A program made the translations under genes and the position numbers. A stretch of DNA of 64,000 nt from Linanthus parryae. Its lineage: Eukaryota > Streptophyta > Magnoliopsida > Ericales > Polemoniaceae. Location: positions 55,676,616 to 55,740,615 of the forward strand of contig JALGPY010000009.1 of the NCBI GenBank assembly GCA_023055425.1, given 5' to 3'. Positions 56,397-64,000 of the stretch are shown piece by piece (within the stretch, counting starts at the first letter, position 1; each line of letters opens with the position of its first letter). Under the pieces are notes generated by a model. The model saw only the letters and a list, made by a program, of their open reading frames with translations, had not been told where the DNA came from and did not search any database.

Positions 56397-56536
56397 GTTT
56401 GAAGCTTGCTAAGTTATGAGAAGGAAACGAGAAACCCTAGCCTAGACCAGGGACAAACGCTTGTGAGAACAAGACACTTTCTCTCTCTAGACACTAGAGA
56501 GAACTCTGCGTTCTATTTCAGTAGTGTTTTCTCGAG

Positions 56537-57189
56537 TTCAAAATAGTTTCTCAGAGTACATCACAGTTTTTAAGGTTACACAAAAGTTTAAATCCATGTT
56601 GCACTATAATTTAGTGAACTCTGCAAAACGGAAAAGAGACTAGAAGAGATGTAAGCTGGCTTGAATTCTAGTAAATCCTTCTCACAACAACCTAAGCTTC
56701 AAATCCAGTTAGTCCTTCATCCACATTCAAATGACGTGCAAACACACATTTTGCATAATAAAATAATTGTTGCTTCTTATATACATATTGGCACTAATAA
56801 AAGAAAAAATCAATCTAGTACAAATAGAGCGAAAACTTGTGAAGTTCAAATTCTAGGATGACCAAAGATCAATTTCGAGAAGCAAGTTCCTGAAGATATC
56901 TCATGTAGGAAGAGGCCGCTAAAGGATTTGAAGGACACTAGAAGTCATTCAATGTTCTCCAAGAACAGACTAGAATAAAACACCAATGAAAATTGTTGAG
57001 GTTCAATTTGAGAGGTTAGAAAAGTACACAAGAGTCTCACGCTTTTAAGATTTCTGAATCGTGTGTAGTTATATATACACCGGGTTCATCAACAACAGGT
57101 ACTACCTTTGTTGAGCACCAAAGAACTGTCCAAGTTGATAAATCAAGCAAACAGTACAACAACTATTTTTCTAGTTGCTCCCCACAACC
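56537..57189. other. AT-rich spacer
   Basis: No gene or element ends recognised. A TATATATACACC box lies at about 57071. Confidence 0.5.
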
Positions 57190-58219
57190 ACAAAGAGTGA
57201 TTGAGTTGCTACATTTTATTAGCAAGTATAATTTTTTTTTTAGCATAAAAGCAGGACATCACATTGATAAATCAGAGTCAGAACAACATATTAGTCTAAC
57301 AGCAGACGGACCAAAAGCAGCAAAACAAAATCCACAACACATAAGAACCAATCCTAGAACAACAGAGCCTATCCAAAAGAAACAAGTAGCAACCAAAAAC
57401 AGTCTGTTGAACCATCGACCAAAATACCCACAACTAAGAGATATATTTAGTAGGGATCCATCTCCAATCCATGCAGCACCGAGATTAATTAAGCTCAGCA
57501 ATGTCCATCATCACCATGCTCAATCTCCTGCACGTCCTTTTATTTAAGTTGACTATGTAGGATCTTATCATCTTCTGAAGATCATGAAGAAGGGCTTGAT
57601 TAATTCAGATTTAGCTCCTTCCAATATTTCAAGTATTTTCTTTCTATGCGCACTGTGTCTTCACTTACTAGTCAAACACACCACCTAAGATAGCCAAAAC
57701 ATAATATACGACTAACTAATATATGTATTTAGTAGTCATTTTATTCACATTATTCTGTACTCATGACTATTATGCCATACTACAAAGTCTGAATCTACAC
57801 CAAATAGTTAAATATGTTTCTTATGACTTCGACGTTCCAAATAATTGCGTTTTTGTGTGTCGCTTAACCTCAACCTGTCTTGTGCAGTGACAACGTTGTG
57901 CTATATGTAAAGCATTATCTATTTTCTCCTATAGATATTGACTATTTGTAATTTTCTTAAGGCATACAACATTGGTTGAGCCATGTTAAAATGCTTGTTT
58001 TTAATATTTTATTGAACATTTGTGAGATTTCAGTACGATGTACTAAAATGTCAAAATTAACACATGAAATTGCCTATTTAAGTTACTAGACGTCACATAT
58101 TAATTTATTTTATTATAATTTTTGATATAACATATGACTAATAATATCTTATTGACCCACATGTTGGACCGTTGACCCCAGTGACCAGGCATCTTGCAAG
58201 GTTCACCGCCAGTTCAGGT
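57190..58219. other. Spacer, possibly a minus-strand retroposon 3' end at the left
   Basis: 57230-57239 is a short T run (ATTTTTTTTTTAGC). A minus-strand open frame (57501-57259) is hydrophobic and without a known domain. The remainder to 58219 is AT-rich without a gene. Confidence 0.35.
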
Positions 58220-59084
58220 TTAAAAACTACGTCTTGGGTGTAGACTGAGCGAAAAAATGGAGATCACGAAACAGAGTACCTTTCACATGCCGAAGAATCC
58301 GTACAACAACAGCATCATGTGTAGAGCAAGGAGCAATGACGAAATAACTAACCTGATGAACTCATAAGCTATGTCGGGACGAGTGGTTGTGAGATAAACC
58401 AGACTATCAACAATTTGTCGATATCAAGTAGGGTCAGATAACGGTTCACCCTTTCAGGGAGTAAGCTTTGAGTTGGGCTCCAACTGGGTGTAGGTGAATT
58501 TTTGATCGGTTTGTCCAGCACGAGCAATAATATCAAAGGCATACTTAACATGAGAGAGAGAGAGAGAGATAGTATACATCAACATCATAAGTGACCTGAA
58601 GACCCAAGAATTAACTGAGAGACCCCAAGTCTTTCATCTCAAAGTGGTGATTCAAGGACTCTGTCAACTTAGTAATATAGACCAGATCATCCCCAGTAAT
58701 TATCGTACCGTCCACATAGATAAGCAAAAATATAATGCCATGATTTGTTGGCGAATGAAGATATCTAAACCAAATGCACTAAAAGAGAAATCAAGCTTGA
58801 ACATTGTGCAACGTAACTTATTAAGCCAAGTTTGAGGGGCTTTTTTCAGACAAAATAATGCCCGGCCCAGACGATATACCTCTGGTCGGAAACCATGTGA
58901 CCAGGTGGAGGTTTCATATGCACCTCCTACATAAGATCACTGTTAGGAAATGAATTATTTACATACATCAGGAACAAGGACCAAAGCCCATAAGTAGCCA
59001 CGACTATCAGAGTGCGAACTATGGTGAGTCGAGCAACTGGATCAAAGGTCTCGTCATAGTCAATTCCATACTTGAAATATCCCG
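58220..59084 (-). pseudogene. Decayed copia pol fragment (RT)
   Basis: Minus-strand reading in shifting frames gives YGIDYDETFDPVARLTIVRT (59084 downward), EVHMKPPP, LFCLKKAPQTW and IYVDGTIITGDDLVYI (the YVDD box altered to YVDG). Then LNHHFEMKDLGSLS and TTTRPDIAYEFIR follow. This is the copia RT order. Many stops and frameshifts; no LTRs identified. Confidence 0.8.
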
Positions 59085-59104
59085 TTTTAATTGATACGGG
59101 CTTT

Positions 59105-59260
59105 TTGATAATTATATATGAACAGTGGGGCTACTTACTTAGCCATATTGATTTTGTGGAAATTTTTGATTATTATATATGAACATCGGGGCTAACTACT
59201 TAGCCATATTGATTTTTTGGAAATATTGGGGCTAATTATGTAGCCATAATCATATATTGA
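59105..59260. repeat. Direct repeat of about 61 bp, 2.5 copies
   Basis: Copies begin TTGATAATTATATATGAACA (59105) and TTGATTATTATATATGAACA (59166) and share GGGGCTA and TTAGCCATATTGATTTT. A partial third copy follows. Confidence 0.75.
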
Positions 59261-59720
59261 GGAGTTATTCTATATCTAGTTGCTGTTGGGGAGTTAATTT
59301 GTAATTTTTCAAGTTGGGGTTATGCGTGCCTTTTATTGAAACCTTTGGGTAGGAAGTTGTCTTTTAGGAGAAACCTAAGTTCAAACCTAGAATAAATAAA
59401 TCTCTTCCACATGATTTTCTTCCTCCGCACTCCAAATGAAAAAGCTCTCACACGATCTCTCTGACCCTCTCACGCCTCTCACTCCACCCTATCTCATGCA
59501 CTCTCTCTCTCTCTCTCCCCCTCTCTCCCTCTTTTCTCCTCTGTCCTTTGATTCTTCAATCTTTGGAATCAACCCTTAACACAATCAAATCATCGCAGTC
59601 CATTGTTAACACCGCTCAGTGTTCGTGTCCGTGTATCATTTCGTCTACCTTACCATCAATCTCTTTATCGGTAAGTAGTGAAACCCTATATTAATTCTTC
59701 GCTCTATTTCATCTACTTTG
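59261..59720. other. Leader-like CT-rich spacer
   Basis: Contains a CT-rich block (59440-59540) and CGGTAAGTAG near 59669. It looks like an LTR or gene leader, but there is no ORF. Confidence 0.35.
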
Positions 59721-59915
59721 ATGTAACACCCTGAAAACTTTTAAGTGTTTAAGTGCAATAATTCAAAACTTTAGTGCCCAGGTTATATAATAAAATGTTC
59801 TAATTTACCCGGGTATAAACTGGGAAGTGTGATTTTAGGCTGATGGTAGTTGACGGAATAATTCACTTCTATGTTAAATGTTTTTCAAGTAATTGGTCAA
59901 TGTAGCTGATATGAC
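59721..59915 (+). mobile_element. Gypsy LTR fragment (LTR start only)
   Basis: Begins TGTAACACCCTGAAAAC, the usual start of plant gypsy LTRs. Truncated before the LINE tail. Confidence 0.4.
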
Positions 59916-59927
59916 AAGTTGTGGCAT

Positions 59928-59929
<2 letters not shown>

Positions 59930-59973
<44 letters not shown>

Positions 59974-60099
59974 AGGTGGGACATAGTTGTGATGTTTATG
60001 TTGAGACATATAACATTTTTGTTTTATAAAAAGAAGTCACGTCAGTGGCATTTCTCATGTCAGTCATGGACAGTGTCTCTAGACCACTATGTTGGAACA
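59930..60099 (-). mobile_element. 5'-truncated LINE tail with 38-nt poly(A)
   Basis: A run of 38 T (59930-59967) is followed by about 130 bp that align with the LINE-B 3' region near 8700-8760 (shared GTCACRTCARTGRCATTT and AGTCATGGA blocks). This is a short LINE copy on the minus strand. The right edge is approximate. Confidence 0.65.
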
Positions 60100-60392
60100 A
60101 TGACAAAATAAATAGAACCTTGTTCAAATGTAAATTTGATACATCATTCAAATTGAGTGATAGAGTTAAACAATAACTGCAATTTGTCTTTGTAGTTTGT
60201 ACTAGTTAATGGGAATTTTTTTTCTCAAAAAAAAAGGTAATGAGCAGTTTTAAAACCTTAACAAAATTATCTAAAATCAATAGAAATAAATTAGAAATAC
60301 TCCAATAAATAATAAAATACTGGTTTACTCGTATTGTGAATCGCTTTTATCTTAGAATTATACAACAACTGAGATTTCTGTTAGAAAGACTT
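60100..60392. other. AT-rich spacer
   Basis: No gene. A short TTTTTTTTCTCAAAAAAAAA inversion lies near 60217. Confidence 0.45.
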
Positions 60393-61380
60393 TGTTGGAG
60401 TTTCTGCAAATTAATGAACACAGATTGATAAATAAAACTGAAACAACTTACTGATTGAGAGTTTCCCGAAAGCTGCTGTGATGTCGAAGACAGTCTCGTA
60501 CATGAATGGGTACGGGTTCCTTAAAACAGATTAGCCGCCTGCTATGCTGAGTGGCTTCTGTTTCCCAGGATAAAAGTCTTCCGGCGCGGTGGTTGAAAGC
60601 ACGTAACCACCAAGCCCGACGAACCGAAACTTGGTAGAGAAAGTCTGCTGCTGTGAGAGAGAGAATGAATGCTGTGAATGAATTTCGGTTGGTCCTGAAA
60701 ACTGGAGAAGGCATTGAATTTAAAGGAGATAAGGTGGCGGTTGGCTGACGGGCCGAACGGTTACAACCGTTGACTGTTCAGAAAACAGAACGGTTGTAAC
60801 TGTTCCGTTAATTAACAACAATTCTGTTAATTAATTGTCATAATAATATTTAATTATTAATTAAAATAATTAATTAGTTTTTGGCCCAAAAAAAAGATAT
60901 AGGCCTCAACTAACTACTCAGCCCAACCCACCCACCCACCACACCACGTCACGGCCCGGCCCGTGCCCGAACCCGAACCCGAACCCGAGACCGAGCCGAG
61001 CCGGCCGGCCGGACGGACGGCGGCGGCGGCGCGCGCGCGCGCGTGTGGTGGTTCGACCATTGTCTAGGTCCTCTCTCCTGCACAAAATGTGCTCCACCCA
61101 AAGGGCGTGCCCTTAAGGTCCAACCTTGAAGTAGATAAGTACTTCATCTTCTCCCTTGAACCAAGATGTGGTTCTATTTGTTTCCAACAAATTGTTTGCT
61201 CATGAACTCATTTTGAGAGCATGATTTGATCATTCATTCCTTAATGTTTTTCGACAAATGAGTTATCGCAACGACCACCAAGTTGCCCTCTACACGATGA
61301 TGCAATTGGTGTTGTTAACTCGCATATGAGCTGGATAATAATCGCACTCAAAGTCGGGTCAAAAAACATTTTTTCCAACA
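60393..61380 (-). repeat. Copia-2 3' LTR
   Basis: Starts (minus) at 61380 TGTTGG and probably ends CCAACA at 60393. It contains the GC-rich block (60955-61045), AACGGTT pairs (60757-60812) and CAGTAAGT near 60450. The end is inferred because the second LTR is outside the window. Confidence 0.7.
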
Positions 61381-61392
61381 ATCCCCCACATG
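61381..61392 (-). promoter_or_regulatory. Copia-2 polypurine tract
   Basis: Minus strand CATGTGGGGGAT directly before the LTR. Confidence 0.8.
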
Positions 61393-61967
61393 AATGACAA
61401 ATTAGCGCTAATGCTGAAAATGCCAAGTAGTGGTTAACTATCTCAAGTGGTTCATTAATTGCTTAAGGAAAAGTAGTCATAGACTTTGAACTTTTCCCTT
61501 AGTGAGATGCTATAGGGTATACTGGCTTGTCAGTGAACGAATCGCCTTGAACTGCTTGCCGCGGTGTATACCTAGTCGATAGCAGCCACACAATTAGTGG
61601 ACCTATCCAAATTTGGTTCTCATGGTTGTGTTCATTTTGGCCTTGAAACACTGTCCTGGTTTCATGAGTAGACTTAGAGGAGATAGCCACATCATCCTCC
61701 TAGAACCGGCCCGTTCCTACCCACATAGGTGAGACACATAACGAGTATCCTACATACTCTCCTTAAATCCTTTAAGGTACGGTCTCATTAAAAGCCTTTT
61801 GCTTACCCTGTCCCTATCACTCGATGTTCGTCCTAGGAATGGATTTGGAAACTTTATTTCCGGGTGAGTGATTTATTTATTTGCACTGGTAGTTGGGTTG
61901 TCCCTTTTGAACCTAGTTCTTGGGATCTCCAGTCACCTAGGTTGGGTTTGCCGCTACGTGCAACTCT
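61393..61967 (-). other. Copia-2 3' untranslated internal region
   Basis: Non-coding sequence between the pol stop and the polypurine tract, equivalent to 14437-15018 in copia-1. Confidence 0.6.
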
Positions 61968-64000
61968 TTACGAGATTGGCTTTAATCCCATTCCCCTTGA
62001 CGAACTTGCAACTAGTTCTCTCGATAAACCTTTAGTCAACGGATCCGCTATGTTTTCTTTTGACTTTACGTAATCGATCGATATAATACCTCTTGAGAGA
62101 AGTTGCCTAATGGTATTATGTCTCCGACGTATATGTCTAGACTTACCATTATACATGCTACTTTGTGCCCTACCTATCGCAGATTGGCTATCGCAATGAA
62201 TGCAGATAGGAGGCACGGGTTTCGGCCATGTTGGGATATCTTCGAGGAAGTGGCGAAGCCATTCTGCTTCTTCCCCTGCCTTGTCTAACGCTATGAATTC
62301 TGCTTCCATAGTAGACCTTGCAATGCACGTCTGCTTTGAAGATTTCCAACATATTGCCGCTCCTCCAAGAGTGAAGACGTATCCACTCGTGGATTTAGAA
62401 TCCCTTGAGTCGGAGATCCAATTGGCATCGCAATATCCTTCCATGACAGCTGGATAGTTTGAGTATTGTAATCCTAAATTTTTAGTGTATCGAAGATACC
62501 TTAATACTCGAGTTAACGCTATCCAGTGATCCTTGCCAGGGTTACTAGTGAAGCGACTAAGCTTCCCGATAGCTTGTGCGATGTCCGGCCTTGTACAATT
62601 CATAATGTACATGAGGCTTCCTATTACTTGGGCATATTCTGATTGTCTAACACCTTCGCCACGATTTTTAGCGAGATGTAAACTCACATCTACAGGTGTT
62701 GTAACCGGTTTATTATTCCCCTTATCAAATTTTTCGAGTACTTTCTCGATATAATGAGATTGGGAAAGACCATAGCCCTCAGCATTCTTTGTGATTTTAA
62801 TTCCTAAAATCACATCCGCAATTCCGAGATCTTTCATGTCGAATTTCGTGGACAACAACTTCTTTGTATCAAGAATTATTGTCTTGTTGCTCCCCATAAT
62901 TAGCATGTCATCGACATACAAACATATTATGACACATTCCTTTGCGACAGTTTTGGAATAAACACATTTGTCGCATTCATTTGTTCGAAATCCATGAATT
63001 TTCATGACTTTATCGAATTTTTCGTGCCATTGCTTTGGAGCCTGTTTTAGACCGTAGAGGGATTTCTTAAGTCGACAATATTTGGTTTCGGTTCCCGGAA
63101 CTTTAAATCCTTCTGGTTGCTCCATATAAATTTCCTCTTCCAATTCTCCGTTTAGGAAGGCTGTCTTAACATCCATTTGATGAATTTCAAAATTGAAAAT
63201 AGAAGCAATAGCAATCAACATTCGAATGGATGTTATTCTCGTCACTGGAGAATAAGTGTCGAAGAAATCTAACCCCTCCTTTTGCTTATAACCTTTAGCG
63301 ACAAGTCTCGCTTTGTACTTATCTATTGTACCATCGGGTTTAAGCTTTTTCTTAAAGATCCACTTACAACCTAGGGGCTTGGAGCCTTGCGGAATGTCTA
63401 CTAATTCCCAAGTATTATTTTGTAAGATGGACTCAATTTCGCTATTTATGGCCTCTTTCCAATATGGAGCATCAACACTAGACATGGCTTCTTTGTAACT
63501 TTTTGGATCATTTTCCGTTAAATATGTTAGGAATTCAGGTCCAAAAGTTTTTGCCGTTTTGGCTCGTTTACTCCGCCTTACCTCTTCCTCTTGGTCGTTG
63601 CCAATGGCTGTCTCATGCGTCCGTTTTCCAGACTCTTGTACTTCCTTTACTTTGTAAGGAAAGATATCTTCGAAGAAGGAGGCATTGGCCGACTCAATAA
63701 TAGTGTTTTCGTGAATATCTGGTATTTCTGATTTGTGTACCAGAAATCGATGAGCACTACTATTAGCCGCATATCCAATGAAGATGCAATCTATTGTTTT
63801 AGGTCCTAACTTGACCTTTTTCGGTAGAGGGGTCGCAACTTTTGCAAGACACCCCCACACTCGCAAGTGTTTGTATGAGGGCGTTCGACCTTTCCATAGT
63901 TCATATGGGGTTTTGTCGAAGTTCTTTTTCGGTATTCTATTTAGAATGTAGTTTGCGCTTAGTAGAGCTTCCCCCCACAAGTTCTGAGGCAATCCTGAAC
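61968..64000 (-). CDS. Copia-2 pol, C-terminal part (integrase end, RT, RNase H)
   Basis: The frame is open from the window edge to TAA at 61968, about 677 codons. It starts inside the integrase C-terminus ([15 protein letters not shown], then [20 protein letters not shown]). RT follows with [34 protein letters not shown] and [12 protein letters not shown]. RNase H has [26 protein letters not shown] and KSTSGYVF. It ends GLKPIS. It keeps the Trp and Tyr codons that are TAG in copia-1, so it is a useful reference for that element. The absence of stops suggests a younger copy. Confidence 0.95.
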   Translation of the reverse strand, partial: SGLPQNLWGEALLSANYILNRIPKKNFDKTPYELWKGRTPSYKHLRVWGCLAKVATPLPKKVKLGPKTIDCIFIGYAANSSAHRFLVHKSEIPDIHENTIIESANASFFEDIFPYKVKEVQESGKRTHETAIGNDQEEEVRRSKRAKTAKTFGPEFLTYLTENDPKSYKEAMSSVDAPYWKEAINSEIESILQNNTWELVDIPQGSKPLGCKWIFKKKLKPDGTIDKYKARLVAKGYKQKEGLDFFDTYSPVTRITSIRMLIAIASIFNFEIHQMDVKTAFLNGELEEEIYMEQPEGFKVPGTETKYCRLKKSLYGLKQAPKQWHEKFDKVMKIHGFRTNECDKCVYSKTVAKECVIICLYVDDMLIMGSNKTIILDTKKLLSTKFDMKDLGIADVILGIKITKNAEGYGLSQSHYIEKVLEKFDKGNNKPVTTPVDVSLHLAKNRGEGVRQSEYAQVIGSLMYIMNCTRPDIAQAIGKLSRFTSNPGKDHWIALTRVLRYLRYTKNLGLQYSNYPAVMEGYCDANWISDSRDSKSTSGYVFTLGGAAICWKSSKQTCIARSTMEAEFIALDKAGEEAEWLRHFLEDIPTWPKPVPPICIHCDSQSAIGRAQSSMYNGKSRHIRRRHNTIRQLLSRGIISIDYVKSKENIADPLTKGLSRELVASSSRGMGLKPIS

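Larger units (their letters stand above)
50671..56527 (-). mobile_element. LINE-D, full-length L1-type element, nearly intact
   Basis: A poly(T) at 50671-50681 (poly(A) of the minus strand) and the 5' end near 56527 are flanked by TTTCTCGAG (50662-50670 and 56528-56536). ORF1 has one stop and ORF2 two; no frameshift was found. It is the best-preserved LINE of the window. Confidence 0.92.
60393..64000 (-). mobile_element. Copia-2, partial (3' LTR to integrase), open at window edge
   Basis: Minus-strand copia element of the same family group as copia-1: same LTR start (TGTTGGAAAAAA), polypurine tract, GC-rich LTR block and highly similar pol. Its pol is free of stops. The remaining 5' part lies beyond 64000. 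Confidence 0.92.

Noticed and set aside
57259..57501. Hydrophobic 80-codon minus-strand ORF as a membrane protein gene
   Set aside because: No start context or domain, and the composition follows the AT/CT bias of a retroposon-like 3' end.

Overview
The window is plant nuclear heterochromatin, almost certainly from a dicot. It is packed with Ty1/copia and Ty3/gypsy LTR retrotransposons, plant L1-type LINEs (DUF4283 plus CCHC ORF1, and EN-RT-zf-RVT-RNaseH ORF2), a hAT remnant and a long-TIR DNA element. There are spliceosomal GT-AG introns, TATA boxes and AT-rich spacers. I see no intact host gene, no rRNA or tRNA gene and nothing bacterial. The only non-transposon coding traces are a broken F-box gene fragment (23945-24236) and one unidentified exon-like ORF (24518-24756), both on the minus strand.

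Layout: 1-5934 decayed LINE-A (+). 6325-6705 long fold-back repeat. 7015-7920 non-autonomous LINE-like retroposon (+). 8640-9369 plus 16044-16761 LINE-B 3' part (-), split by copia-1 (9370-16038, TSD CTTGT). 16762-23944 non-autonomous gypsy-type LTR element whose only ORF is a tandemly duplicated Gag-like domain; its 3' LTR is truncated at the F-box fragment. 24875-26054 hAT deletion derivative (8-bp TSD CTACCGCG). About 26321-34304 LINE-C (+), interrupted by a 2.5-kb solo LTR (26971-29469, TSD TAGGG). The poly(A) of LINE-C holds a long-TIR DNA element (34305-50552), which in turn holds a young 15.5-kb Tat-lineage gypsy element (34420-49887, TSD GCACC). 50671-56527 LINE-D (-), nearly intact, TSD TTTCTCGAG. 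58220-59084 copia pol relic (-). 59930-60099 LINE tail with a 38-nt poly(T). 60393-64000 copia-2 (-), same broad family as copia-1, open to the window edge.

The most unusual items are these. (1) In copia-1 the primer-binding position, 2 nt after the 5' LTR, has no tRNA-type TGG start. It is instead a perfect 14-nt complement of a segment inside the LTR leader, which suggests fold-back self-priming, and it lies inside a candidate leader intron. (2) The Tat element carries, antisense between pol and the 3' LTR, a six-exon gene for a plant-mobile-domain protein of about 1,298 aa. Its five introns are all 76-81 nt and all join in frame. (3) The Gag-duplicate element has two 8-bp hairpins with RGGA loops. 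Their stems differ but are both perfectly paired, and each sits at the same distance from a polypurine tract and an LTR-start-like sequence. (4) The Tat pol shows an apparent tandem duplication of the integrase zinc-binding region, followed downstream by a 54-bp satellite-like array.

Mechanistically, the autonomous classes present (copia pol, gypsy gag-pol with dual RNase H, LINE ORF1/ORF2) supply the enzymes that the non-autonomous items (solo LTR, Gag-only element, LINE-like retroposon, hAT derivative) would need. Most copies here are broken by single stops or frameshifts. All coordinates and homology calls come from reading the sequence; no database search was run.
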